Shown here: positions 38,668-45,842 of the stretch, piece by piece
Numbering within the stretch: position 1 is the first letter of the stretch
Layout: each line of letters begins with the position of its first letter
IMG/VR virus record: IMGVR_UViG_3300031251_000040
Location: 1-45,861 of that record
Strand: one strand, 5' to 3'
From: a virus
Length of the DNA stretch: 45,861 bases
Program-made: the position numbers and the translations under genes
Notes under the pieces: model-generated
The model's input: only the letters and a program-made list of their open reading frames with translations
Told to the model about the DNA's origin: nothing
The model's database searches: none

Positions 38668-39626
38668 TGAAAATTTCAATACCGTACCATATTTATGAGC
38701 AAATTCAGTTTTACGTCGATAAGTCAGACATTGAGTGTTCAGGCCTAGGAAAGGTTGTTGTAACCCCGGAAGGATACGCCGTTACAGAGATTACCCTTCT
38801 AAAGCAAGTGAATACCTCAACGCATACGGAAATCGATTCTCATGCGGTAACGAAGGCCATGTATGACCTTCGAAACTCAGTAGGGGGCCTATATTTTTGG
38901 TGGCACTCACACGTAAACATGGGAGTTTTTTGGTCTAATACTGACATTGACACGATCAAAGAAATTGGAGCACAGGGGCTTTGTGTGGCCGTTGTGTTTA
39001 ACAAGAAAAAAGAAATGAGGGGAGCAGTATGGCTCAAAGGTACAGAGTTAAGCCCCCATCTTTATTTTGATAATGTCGCTACTCAAATTGTTCACAATAT
39101 CGCTACCGAGGAAACTAAGAAAGCGTGGTCAGCCGATTTTGAGGATAAATGTAAGCCAAGGGCCGTAAATGTCGTTGACCCCTTTAACAAAGATTACACG
39201 GGGAGCAACTTAGCTAGAATCGGGCATCAAGCGGTAGAGAATGCCGCCAGAAATGCCCCTAAAGCTTACTTTGACCTGCCCCATTTTGAGACAAAGCTAG
39301 AAGATGCAGATAGAAAGCTTCTGAATGCTTTAAGTCAGGATTTAGTTTTTGCTATCTCTGAAAGCGCTGTGGATTCGACGTTAGAGCAAATTATCCCGAT
39401 TTTAAAACGGGCTAAAGCAAGCAAAACGGATCGTCGTAACGCGATTATCGAGTATAAAAACATGGCCCTAGAGCAAAAAGAGTTCCTAATGGAGCGAAAT
39501 GATTTAATTGAAAAGGCGTGGGGCCAAAGGGACGCAGACGATGTGGACGCCGAATATGACCCAAACGAAGAGAACTATGCCCATCATGATGATATTCCCG
39601 TTCATGACCGAAACAAAATGCAATAA
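38667..39626 (+). CDS. JAB/JAMM-family metalloprotease
   Basis: 319 residues. E23 (IECSGLG) and the HSH-x7-S-x2-D motif (H80, H82, S90, D93) form a complete JAMM zinc site. Residues 1-135 are the MPN/JAB domain; the rest is helical and acidic with an Asp/Glu-rich tail. In ubiquitin-like operons such enzymes trim the tag precursor or release it from targets. Here the tag needs removal of Arg-Lys, which fits. It begins one base into the stop of the preceding gene and is followed 11 nt later by the E1-like gene. Confidence 0.88.
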   Translation: MKISIPYHIYEQIQFYVDKSDIECSGLGKVVVTPEGYAVTEITLLKQVNTSTHTEIDSHAVTKAMYDLRNSVGGLYFWWHSHVNMGVFWSNTDIDTIKEIGAQGLCVAVVFNKKKEMRGAVWLKGTELSPHLYFDNVATQIVHNIATEETKKAWSADFEDKCKPRAVNVVDPFNKDYTGSNLARIGHQAVENAARNAPKAYFDLPHFETKLEDADRKLLNALSQDLVFAISESAVDSTLEQIIPILKRAKASKTDRRNAIIEYKNMALEQKEFLMERNDLIEKAWGQRDADDVDAEYDPNEENYAHHDDIPVHDRNKMQ

Positions 39627-39637
39627 GGAGAAATCAA

Positions 39638-40345
39638 ATGTTAATTATGAGTAATACACCTTTAGAAGTTGCTAACGACCTACGAGACAAGAAACACTTA
39701 ACGCGTCATTTTGATTTAATTTCAGGCGATGGGCTCAAAAAACCCATCACAGTTATTGGGGCGGGCGGTATCGGCTCGTGGGTAACTTTTGCACTGGCTA
39801 AAATGGGCTTTGAGCATATTCGAGTCTATGACCCCGATAAGGTAGCCATTGAGAACGTCGGCAATCAACTCTATGGCATTAGCGACATTGGCAAATACAA
39901 GGTCGAGGCTTTGCGCGAAATTTGTTTAAACGTGGGATGCGAAATCAAAACAGTGCCCATGTTATTTTCACCCTTAGATGCTTGCGCAGTCGAGGGCATC
40001 GTGGTGTTAGCCGTTGATTCAATGAAAGCCCGTGCCGAAATTACAGCGGACCTTTGCGAGGATGTTGTCATGATTGATGGCCGCATGGGGGCTGAAAAGA
40101 TTCTCCTTTATACGGCCTTTGATGAGCCTACGCGCGACATTTACGCTAAAAGCCTATATTCTGACGACGAGGCCGAAAAGACGCCTTGCACTGCCAAGGC
40201 CACGAGTTACTGTGCTTTAACTATCGCGGGGCTTATCGTTGGGCAGATCAAGTCTTTCATCCAAGGGCAGCAAACTATCAAAAATATGAGTATGGATGCG
40301 GCTAGTGGGGCATCCATTCGCTTCGCTCATGCCGCTATCCAATGA
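39638..40345 (+). CDS. E1/ThiF/MoeB-like adenylyltransferase
   Basis: 235 residues. A Rossmann nucleotide loop VIGAGGIGS (39-47), an ATP-binding acidic pair D65/D67, the ENVGNQLYGISDIGKYKVEAL segment with K88, and PCTAKATSYCA with C184 and C192 (a candidate thioester cysteine) are all in E1-like order. The Arg usual in the N-x-x-R-Q motif of MoeB/ThiF is Asn76 here, a change I recall in other JAB-linked prokaryotic E1-like proteins. It should adenylate the exposed Gly-Gly end of the ubiquitin-like protein and form a thioester. AAGGAG lies before the ATG (39638). It is too short for an E1 with a separate adenylation-cysteine insertion. Confidence 0.88.
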   Translation: MLIMSNTPLEVANDLRDKKHLTRHFDLISGDGLKKPITVIGAGGIGSWVTFALAKMGFEHIRVYDPDKVAIENVGNQLYGISDIGKYKVEALREICLNVGCEIKTVPMLFSPLDACAVEGIVVLAVDSMKARAEITADLCEDVVMIDGRMGAEKILLYTAFDEPTRDIYAKSLYSDDEAEKTPCTAKATSYCALTIAGLIVGQIKSFIQGQQTIKNMSMDAASGASIRFAHAAIQ

Positions 40346-40506
40346 AACTAGGGCAACGGGTGAGGATATTAAGCCCCGTTTTAAAGGGGCACATAGGCAC
40401 AATTAGACAACGGACGGGAGAAGGAAATTTTGTGGTGGAGGTTCTTAAATGGGGCTCATCGCAACAATTTGTTTTCTCCCGTAAAGAATTAGAGGTTATT
40501 CAGTAA
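40342..40506 (+). CDS. 54-residue KOW/SH3-like small protein
   Basis: The ATG overlaps the TGA of the E1-like gene (ATGA, 40342-40345); TAA is at 40504-40506. The sequence pattern GQRVRILSPVLKGHIGTIRQRT, FVVEVLKWG, FSRKELEVI matches a KOW/SH3-like barrel as in small phage proteins and translation factors, where it binds RNA or protein. Coupling suggests co-expression with the cassette. Whether it participates is unknown. Confidence 0.65.
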   Translation: MKLGQRVRILSPVLKGHIGTIRQRTGEGNFVVEVLKWGSSQQFVFSRKELEVIQ

Positions 40507-40547
40507 GTTCCTCATAGCATAACCAACCGAGGAAAACGGGAGGCTTT

Positions 40548-40643
40548 ATGCGGCATCATCAACATAATGAGCATGGGGGCGGTGTCTCCTTTATCATTAT
40601 CTTTTTCATGGCCTTACTAGCCGCGATTAAGGGCAGAAAGTAA
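40548..40643 (+). CDS. 31-residue membrane peptide
   Basis: ATG at 40548 behind GGGAGGC; TAA at 40641-40643. His-rich start (RHHQHNEHGGG) followed by a transmembrane helix (VSFIIIFFMALLAAI) and a basic end (KGRK). It is the last gene before the terminator. The role is unknown; the strong ribosome site is the main support. Confidence 0.5.
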   Translation: MRHHQHNEHGGGVSFIIIFFMALLAAIKGRK

Positions 40644-40645
40644 CT

Positions 40646-40682
40646 AAACCCCTATACGGTTGACGACGTATAGGGGTTTTTT
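40646..40682 (+). terminator. Terminator ending the cassette operon
   Basis: AAACCCCTATACG (40646-40658) pairs perfectly with CGTATAGGGGTTT (40667-40679), a 13-bp stem with an 8-nt loop followed by more T residues. It lies between converging plus-strand (to 40643) and minus-strand (to 40712) genes; the A-run on its left side makes it potentially bidirectional. Confidence 0.92.
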
Positions 40683-40711
40683 CATGCCTTTTGGTTGTGT
40701 GGCCGTGGGCA

Positions 40712-43063
40712 TTAAATCTCTTGATTGCCTAATCTAACCGTTAAATTGGCAAAGTATACAACCCCGCTACTTGCGTGTTCGTAAACCCCATTTTTAAAAA
40801 GTTCTTTAAATAGCAAATGCTTTCTAAATTGCTGGCCGATGACTTTCTTAGCCGTTCGGTACACTAGGGGCCTCATCGCCATTTTGCCTACCTCATAGAA
40901 TAATCGATCCCCGGTAGACTTACCGTCATCATCGTAAACGGGCACCCCGTCACTTTTTAATTGGTCCCAGAAATCCTTTTCAGGTGAGCTTGCTAGCTCC
41001 CAGTCCCTCAGAGACTCCTTTTTAGCCTCAGTCTGTAGGTACGCCCCTCCCGACTCACTAAGGCTCAAAGCGCCTTGAATAGCGAAGTTTAAAACGTGCT
41101 CTAGCTCCTTCTCTAAAATTTGCTCGTGAAGGTTTCGAATAGGCTCCCTGATCTCTTGAGACTTTACTTCAATGAAGCTTACCCGACGTTCGAAAGGTTT
41201 AGCGTTACCCTCCCCAAGATTCGGTAAGTCATTCCCGGCGTAAAGATGGACTGGCGGGAGAGTAGCTTGCACGGCGTCACGGTTCTTTCTCTCAATTTGA
41301 ATAGGCACTTGATCGATAACTTTCTTTAGAACGTCATCAGTGAGAGGGAACTTTGTAGGGATATCGAGGTCATAGTTAACTCTCTTACCCATCGTCTGAT
41401 GCAAATTGAAGCCGAATAAACGATTTGGGGAGACGCTGGAGCAGTTTTGAATACCCACGAGATTTAAAGCAACCTTAGCAATTGTAGACTTACCACTATT
41501 AGCTTTGCCTAGGATAAAGAAAATCTGAGGATGTACAGGAAATAGAAGGGCACCATACATTTGAGCAAGTAGTCTCAAAGTTTCAGGGTTATCTTGAGAG
41601 ACTTGTCTGAGTAGCCCTCGAAATAAACCTTCAGGAGGGGAATAATCCCCCCCTTCCAGTTTGTTCGCCGCATTAAGTGGGCACAAAAGAGGCAGCGAAT
41701 AAGTAAGTAAATCGCGCTTGTCATGAGGCTTTAGCCATACTTTGCCCTCATTTAGCACGAGCGTCCCATTTTTAAAATTACAGAGGTGTTTCTTTTGAGT
41801 AAAAATATCCTGGCTAACTTGCGAGATACAGACTCGGAACAAGTTAAAAGCCCCTTTTACTTTCTTATCCGTGGCAGAGTCCCCAAAAAAACGAATAATA
41901 ATCTGCATAATACTTTGGAAATTGCCCTTCTCCAAATGCTTCCAATAGCCATTACCGGAATCCCAGACGAATAAGTCTTCGCCACAAGCTATGATGGAGT
42001 CTCCAAAATGCGTCACAAGCTTACGTGCTACAGAAATTTCCGTCTCATCTTCGCCGCTAATATTGGCCGATAGCGCCGCCTCTTCTCGTTTCTTTGTCGC
42101 GTTATTAATAAGCTCTAAGCCGCCGTGAATCTGACGGTAGACCTCACCTAGAGACATAATGGTATGGAGGTCATTAAAATCGGTTGGCTTTAAAGCCTGA
42201 ACCGCTTCGTCCTCTAAATTAAATTGAGGAGTAATAAAAGCCTCACCGCATTTTTGTGCAGTTAGAATGCCAGTGTTTCTTTCTTTCCATTGGTCATTAT
42301 CAGCTAATACAATGATTTTCTTGTCAGGGTGTAGCGCCTTCATCGCCTTAACGACATGAGGCATGTTCCCCGAATTGAACGCGCAGATAACGATAGGGCG
42401 TTTATTCTGTTCTTTGAAGGCCATGGCAACACTAGCGCAAGTTACATAGCCTTCGCCAACAAAAATAGTGTTAGTCGTTCCGGTTGAAACGACATGATAA
42501 CAGCCGGAAATTCGGCCCCCAGCAAGAAAATATTTATCGCCCTCTGGTGTAATTCGTTGATAGTTCCAAACAAAGCCGCGTTCGGCAACCATAGGAATGA
42601 TTAAGGTGCCGCTTTGGTCTATGTAAGTACCCTTTTGGGTCTCAATTTTCTTTCGGGTTAAATAAGGGCTATTTACAGCGTTAACATAACCGCTAGAGCG
42701 CAACTGTTCGATGAACTTTTGAGCTTCACGAGCTACTCGCTCGTTAATAACTAGCTTCTCTTTCTTCTGTCTGACATCCTCTTCTTTCACCCCTTTCTCA
42801 ATCTCTTGGATAATTTCAAGGGGGTCAATACTACCCTCTGGAAGCTCGTCAACGGGCTCCCAGAGGGTAAGTACGCGGTTTCCATCCTCCCCTAGTTCTA
42901 ACCCTGAGTAGGAACCGACGATTAGAACATTAAATAAAATCATCCTAATGGTTAGCGCATAGTGCTTTACCCAAACGGTACCATGGTTTGATTTAGTTGA
43001 AACTGTAGTGTTTGGTTTGATAGACGATGGATCAATGCCTAGTTGAATTAATTTTTCGTTCAT
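40712..43063 (-). CDS. Primase-helicase (TOPRIM plus SF3/D5-like helicase)
   Basis: 783 residues from the ATG at 43063; an upstream ATG at 43090 lies inside the likely promoter. A TOPRIM domain has VGEG (Glu about 204) and LADND (Asp 255/257). A D5-like N-domain (about 380-500) precedes a superfamily 3 helicase with Walker A GKANSGKS (519-526) and downstream NDLPN-type sensor (GNDLPNLGEG). The protein should prime DNA synthesis and unwind the fork. No zinc-binding N-terminal domain is visible. It is the only gene on the minus strand in this part of the genome, with its own promoter and convergent terminators, so its expression is separate from the other replication genes. Confidence 0.88.
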   Translation of the reverse strand: MNEKLIQLGIDPSSIKPNTTVSTKSNHGTVWVKHYALTIRMILFNVLIVGSYSGLELGEDGNRVLTLWEPVDELPEGSIDPLEIIQEIEKGVKEEDVRQKKEKLVINERVAREAQKFIEQLRSSGYVNAVNSPYLTRKKIETQKGTYIDQSGTLIIPMVAERGFVWNYQRITPEGDKYFLAGGRISGCYHVVSTGTTNTIFVGEGYVTCASVAMAFKEQNKRPIVICAFNSGNMPHVVKAMKALHPDKKIIVLADNDQWKERNTGILTAQKCGEAFITPQFNLEDEAVQALKPTDFNDLHTIMSLGEVYRQIHGGLELINNATKKREEAALSANISGEDETEISVARKLVTHFGDSIIACGEDLFVWDSGNGYWKHLEKGNFQSIMQIIIRFFGDSATDKKVKGAFNLFRVCISQVSQDIFTQKKHLCNFKNGTLVLNEGKVWLKPHDKRDLLTYSLPLLCPLNAANKLEGGDYSPPEGLFRGLLRQVSQDNPETLRLLAQMYGALLFPVHPQIFFILGKANSGKSTIAKVALNLVGIQNCSSVSPNRLFGFNLHQTMGKRVNYDLDIPTKFPLTDDVLKKVIDQVPIQIERKNRDAVQATLPPVHLYAGNDLPNLGEGNAKPFERRVSFIEVKSQEIREPIRNLHEQILEKELEHVLNFAIQGALSLSESGGAYLQTEAKKESLRDWELASSPEKDFWDQLKSDGVPVYDDDGKSTGDRLFYEVGKMAMRPLVYRTAKKVIGQQFRKHLLFKELFKNGVYEHASSGVVYFANLTVRLGNQEI

Positions 43064-43079
43064 ATTTGTGCCCGTACTT

Positions 43080-43108
43080 AGGTTAGGCATAAATTTTTAT
43101 GAAGGCAA
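43080..43108 (-). promoter_or_regulatory. Candidate promoter for the primase-helicase gene
   Basis: Read on the minus strand, TTGCCT (43108-43103), a 17-bp spacer and TAACCT (43085-43080) form a sigma-70-like promoter with a predicted start near 43073, about 10 nt before the ATG at 43063. It faces away from the promoter at 43121-43129, so the 70-bp gap is a divergent control region. Confidence 0.4.
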
Positions 43109-43120
43109 ACAAAATCTGTG

Positions 43121-43129
43121 TGCTACAAT
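43121..43129 (+). promoter_or_regulatory. Extended -10 promoter giving a leaderless mRNA
   Basis: TG-C-TACAAT (43121-43129) is an extended -10 element; only 6 nt follow before the ATG at 43136. No convincing -35 box and no ribosome site are seen. Transcription would start at the start codon. Confidence 0.45.
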
Positions 43130-43135
43130 ATAAGC

Positions 43136-43405
43136 ATGGATAAGGCGTTGAAACACCGTGGCTATATCTACTTCCTACTCGCTGAAAAAACAGATTGCGT
43201 GAAAATTGGATTCACTCGGACGACGATGGAGCGGCGTTTAAAGCTGCACACTCAATACTCTCCATACGATTATGACGTGCTAAAGGTCATTGAAGGCACT
43301 ATGCTTCAGGAGAGAAATCTACACAAAAGATTCATAAGGCTTAAGATTCGTGGGGAATGGTTCAAATATTCCGATGAGTTAAAGGATTATATCGAATCTC
43401 TCTAA
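43136..43405 (+). CDS. GIY-YIG-type (T5orf172/MUG113-like) protein
   Basis: 89 residues from the ATG at 43136; a GTG at 43118 lies inside the promoter. The pattern GYIYFLL, VKIGFTRTTMERRLKLHTQYSP, LQERNLHKRF, IRGEWFKY matches the GIY-YIG-fold family T5orf172/MUG113: first strand GYIY, second KIGFT, conserved Arg, conserved Glu and the EWF end. Many members are predicted nucleases. It is a short stand-alone protein, leading the plus-strand early block that runs across the contig junction. The stop codon lies in a hairpin (43400-43425). Confidence 0.82.
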   Translation: MDKALKHRGYIYFLLAEKTDCVKIGFTRTTMERRLKLHTQYSPYDYDVLKVIEGTMLQERNLHKRFIRLKIRGEWFKYSDELKDYIESL

Positions 43406-43425
43406 AAAAGCTTGCTTTTTTAGAG
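43400..43425. repeat. Near-perfect 12-bp palindrome at the GIY-YIG gene stop
   Basis: CTCTAAAAAAGC (43400-43411) and GCTTTTTTAGAG (43414-43425) are exact reverse complements, separated by TT. It includes the TAA stop codon and overlaps the -35 box of the downstream HTH gene promoter, so it may act both as a terminator and as an operator. Confidence 0.75.
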
Positions 43426-43440
43426 AAAGCTTGTTATTCT
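43412..43440 (+). promoter_or_regulatory. Candidate promoter for the HTH gene
   Basis: TTGCTT (43412-43417), a 17-bp spacer and TATTCT (43435-43440), predicting a start near 43447. An ATG at 43448 sits exactly there, but an AAGGAG-led ATG at 43484 is preferred for translation, giving a leader of about 36 nt. The box overlaps the palindrome at 43400-43425. Confidence 0.45.
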
Positions 43441-43483
43441 TTGTTGCATGAAACAAAATAATTGTAGAAGGAGCGTTTATAAA

Positions 43484-43684
43484 ATGAACTCATTGAAGAT
43501 TGGTAAAAACTTACAAGAAATACTGGACTTTTTAGATATTAACCAAAAACAATTTTCTGAAAAAACAGGGTTATCACAGCCTCATGTGTCCTTAATTTTA
43601 AAGGGAGATAGAGGGATTACAGTAGATACCCTAGCTAGAATTTTGGATTTGATCCCAGTTACTTTTGAAAGGCTTACACGATGA
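43484..43684 (+). CDS. Cro/XRE-like HTH regulator
   Basis: 66 residues from the ATG at 43484 with AAGGAG upstream; an alternative ATG at 43448 would add 12 residues. The HTH domain spans nearly the whole chain: IGKNLQEILDFLDINQKQF, then SEKTGLSQPHVSLILKG (recognition helix), then VDTLARILDL. It should bind operators near its own promoter, where a palindrome lies, and perhaps elsewhere in the genome. With the regulator at 33954 it forms a possible pair. Its TGA overlaps the next ATG. Confidence 0.85.
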   Translation: MNSLKIGKNLQEILDFLDINQKQFSEKTGLSQPHVSLILKGDRGITVDTLARILDLIPVTFERLTR

Positions 43685-43803
43685 GAGACTGTAGCCTACA
43701 AGATATGGTAATTAGAGAAGTAAAGATTCTTAGAGCGGTTTCTAAGATTGATCTTGGAAATCATGAGATATTGATTGGAACCCTGAAAATTTCCCAGCAA
43801 TAG
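43681..43803 (+). CDS. 40-residue hypothetical protein
   Basis: ATG at 43681 overlaps the HTH gene stop (ATGA); TAG at 43801-43803. It starts RDCSLQDMVIREVKIL and ends with LIGTLKISQQ; no motif recognised. Coupling to the HTH gene is the only argument that it is real. Confidence 0.45.
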   Translation: MRDCSLQDMVIREVKILRAVSKIDLGNHEILIGTLKISQQ

Positions 43804-43825
43804 TTACTATACTAAGGAGCGATGT

Positions 43826-44191
43826 ATGAACGAAAATAAGTATCAAGTAAACACTTGGGGTGTTCTTTTTAATAAGAAGTTCCAGATTACAGAGGTTCAA
43901 TTAAGGGAAGGACTTTGGGCATATCATTTAAAGCTTTATACCGACTTAAAAGGACCAAAGGCAGAGTGGGTGACTGAAATGATGCTAAGTCGGCATGCTC
44001 GTTTCTTAGACCAAAAGATGAGCCTTTACGATGCGGGGCAAGAACTTATTAAAATTGCAGATCAGCTTTCCACGGCCTCTCGCTATTTAAAGGGCCATGG
44101 CCACACTGATTACGAGTATGCGATTGATAGAGCTAGACGAGTTTTAGCCCATGCTTTCAACAAAAGGAACGATCATGATTTCAGAATCTAA
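43826..44191 (+). CDS. Hypothetical protein
   Basis: 121 residues. ATG at 43826 with AAGGAG 7 nt upstream. The N-terminal half appears beta-rich (YQVNTWGVLFNKKFQIT, WAYHLKLYT), the C-terminal half helical (DAGQELIKIADQLSTASRYLKG, YAIDRARRVLAHAF). No family recognised. The 3' end overlaps the following small gene by 17 nt. Confidence 0.7.
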   Translation: MNENKYQVNTWGVLFNKKFQITEVQLREGLWAYHLKLYTDLKGPKAEWVTEMMLSRHARFLDQKMSLYDAGQELIKIADQLSTASRYLKGHGHTDYEYAIDRARRVLAHAFNKRNDHDFRI

Positions 44192-44309
44192 CGCACTTAG
44201 TATAACAAAAGAAGCGTTCGCGAAGTTGAACGAATTGCACGAAGATTTTAAACGCCGTAAAAACAAACGCAAAGCGCAGAAGACTGCGAGAAAGAAAAAC
44301 AGAAAATGA
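44175..44309 (+). CDS. 44-residue highly basic protein
   Basis: ATG at 44175 behind AAAGGAAC; the TGA (44307-44309) overlaps the next ATG as ATGA. After an N-terminal helix (NALSITKEAFAKLNELHED), the second half is Lys/Arg-rich (KRRKNKRKAQKTARKKNRK), probably binding nucleic acid. The coupling at both ends supports it. Function unknown. Confidence 0.65.
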   Translation: MISESNALSITKEAFAKLNELHEDFKRRKNKRKAQKTARKKNRK

Positions 44310-44695
44310 AAACAGAAATCAATGAAATTGCAATCAACGGGGAAGTTTACGTTAAAAAAGGAATTGAATCAAAAACAGCTTTCAATTCCGAAGGTAAAAA
44401 ATATCAAATCATTCGCACTTATTCGGCAGGTGTATTCGCCGGATATGTTGAAAGCGAAAAAACGGAAGGTGGATCAACACAAATGGTAGTTCGCGACGCG
44501 AGACGACTATGGTCTTGGGCCGGGGCCGCTTCGCTTTCTGAATTAGCGAAAAAAGGAACATCGAAACCAAATGAATGTAAATTTCCATGCGCGGTAGACC
44601 GCGTGGAACTAAAGCAAGTTATCGAAGTTTTAGATGTAACTGAAGCGGCTAAAAAATCAATTGACGGGGTTAAAGTATGGACGAATCACAACTAA
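44306..44695 (+). CDS. DUF6948-like phage protein
   Basis: 129 residues. The sequence IAINGEVYVKKG, IIRTYSAGVFAGYVES, RDARRLWSWAGAASLSELA, CKFPCAVDRVELKQVIEVLD matches a phage-specific domain that I recall as DUF6948: a beta-rich protein with a conserved AGVFAGY...RRLW-x-W...AASL core and Cys residues. The biochemical role is unknown. It directly precedes and overlaps the glycine-rich gene, a pairing I recall from other phages. Confidence 0.75.
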   Translation: MKTEINEIAINGEVYVKKGIESKTAFNSEGKKYQIIRTYSAGVFAGYVESEKTEGGSTQMVVRDARRLWSWAGAASLSELAKKGTSKPNECKFPCAVDRVELKQVIEVLDVTEAAKKSIDGVKVWTNHN

Positions 44696-45024
44696 ACGGC
44701 AGCGGCTTCAGCTACGGCGGCGGTTACGGCAGCGGCAGCGGCTTCAGCTACGGCGGCGGTTACGGCGGCGGCAGCGGCGGCGGCAGCGGCAGCGGCGACG
44801 GCAGCGGCTTCAGCTACGGCGGCGGCTTCAGCTACGGCGGCGGTTACGGCGGCGGCAGCGGCAGCGGCAGCGGCGACGGCAGCGGCTTCAGCTACGGCGG
44901 CGGCTTCGGCTACGGCAGCGGCAGCGGCTTCGGCGACGGCAGCGGTTACGGCTACGGCGACGGAGACGGCGACGGCAGCGGCAACGGATTCGTCTACGGC
45001 GGCAGCTACGGCGGCGGCAACTAA
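44677..45024 (+). CDS. Glycine-rich repetitive protein
   Basis: 115 residues. After MDESQLN almost the whole chain is built from Gly with Ser, Tyr, Phe and Asp (FSYGGGYG, SGSGFSY, GDGSGFSYGG), in a hexanucleotide-like DNA repeat (GGCGGCGGTTACGGC). Such sequences could form extended, sticky or phase-separating chains. The base composition is far richer in G and C than the rest of the window. It overlaps the DUF6948-like gene by 19 nt. Opposite-strand and other frames are long only because of the repeat. Function unknown. Confidence 0.75.
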   Translation: MDESQLNGSGFSYGGGYGSGSGFSYGGGYGGGSGGGSGSGDGSGFSYGGGFSYGGGYGGGSGSGSGDGSGFSYGGGFGYGSGSGFGDGSGYGYGDGDGDGSGNGFVYGGSYGGGN

Positions 45025-45030
45025 TAAAAT

Positions 45031-45060
45031 TTCGCACAAGCGAAGCCCCGGCTCAGGGGC
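45031..45060 (+). other. Two tandem hairpins after the glycine-rich gene
   Basis: TTCGC (45031-45035) with GCGAA (45040-45044), and GCCCC (45045-45049) with GGGGC (45056-45060), form adjacent stem-loops in the 88-nt gap before the next gene. No T-run follows, so their role may be mRNA stability rather than termination. Confidence 0.45.
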
Positions 45061-45111
45061 CAAATTGTTATTCACCAAGAAGTCTTGGGCCGGGTTAATC
45101 GAAAGGAAAAT

Positions 45112-45444
45112 ATGAAGCTAAGAGTAAGCGCATTTAAAAAAGCTAAGGAATGTCAAAAGAAAGAAAATTTCGTCGTTTGCTATGCAATGCGTGTTGCGGA
45201 AGCAAACGCAGGAGAAAGAGAGTTTTTTAAAACTTTATTTGAGCCAAAAAATCGACCAGTATTTTGGTTCGGAGATGGATACTGCACAGCAAGAGAAAGC
45301 ACCAAAATACGTCAAGAAGCTTTGCGGCTCATGATACTCGCCGTACGCATGCGAAACAAAGGCGCGACGATTACGGAGATCAGAAAGAAGTTAAACATTC
45401 CAAAGCGCAAAACGCGCGAGGGACTTTTCGGGAGGTTGAAATGA
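45112..45444 (+). CDS. Hypothetical protein with possible C-terminal HTH
   Basis: 110 residues from the ATG at 45112 (GAAAGGAAAAT upstream); a TTG at 45085 is less likely. The N-terminus is Lys-rich; the middle contains FFKTLFEPKNRPVFWFGDGY; the end AVRMRNKGATITEIRKKLNIPKRKTREG resembles a helix-turn-helix. A DNA-binding role is inferred. Its TGA overlaps the next ATG (ATGA, 45441-45444). Confidence 0.65.
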   Translation: MKLRVSAFKKAKECQKKENFVVCYAMRVAEANAGEREFFKTLFEPKNRPVFWFGDGYCTARESTKIRQEALRLMILAVRMRNKGATITEIRKKLNIPKRKTREGLFGRLK

Positions 45445-45842
45445 GCAGCGAGAAAAAGCCTAGAGAATGGTTTGGGTACATTGATAATCAAGACGGAGTT
45501 CTTCGTGATACTAAAATGGACGATTTTGCTAAGTATAAATGGGTTGAAGAAGTAATTGTCCGCGAAGTAACCCCATCCGACGAGCGCAAAGACGCGTACA
45601 TTGCGATGTTGGAGGAGCAATTGAAGAATATGAGTGAAGCTTTAAAGTTTTATGCAGATGAAACAGCATGGGATCATTCAGAAGAATACCACGATTGCGA
45701 TGACTTTTTAAAGATATCATCGAGTGATGAGATTCAGAAAGAACACTGCAAAGATTCAGTGGGTGGACGCAGAGCTAAAGTCTCTTTGCAAAAATGCGCC
45801 CAGATCCGCGCAAGCTTTGAGGAGGGTGGGGATAAGTTATGA
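45441..45842 (+). CDS. Acidic hypothetical protein across the contig junction
   Basis: 133 residues. ATG at 45441 coupled to the previous stop. A charged N-terminal region (SSEKKPREWFGYIDNQDG) is followed by a coiled coil (YIAMLEEQLKNMSEALKFYADE) and a His/Asp/Glu/Cys-rich part (HSEEYHDCDDF). Its last third, at 45732-45842, is duplicated at the start of the window because of the terminal repeat, where one base difference creates a stop codon. Unknown function. Its stop overlaps the ATG of the zinc-ribbon gene (45839, equal to 108). Confidence 0.65.
   Translation: MSSEKKPREWFGYIDNQDGVLRDTKMDDFAKYKWVEEVIVREVTPSDERKDAYIAMLEEQLKNMSEALKFYADETAWDHSEEYHDCDDFLKISSSDEIQKEHCKDSVGGRRAKVSLQKCAQIRASFEEGGDKL

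Noticed and set aside
44661-45098. Long Arg/Gln-rich and Ala-rich frames on both strands of the glycine repeat
   Set aside because: They exist only because the short GGC-type repeat leaves all frames open. The Gly/Ser/Tyr frame has a proper start and overlaps the preceding gene in operon fashion.
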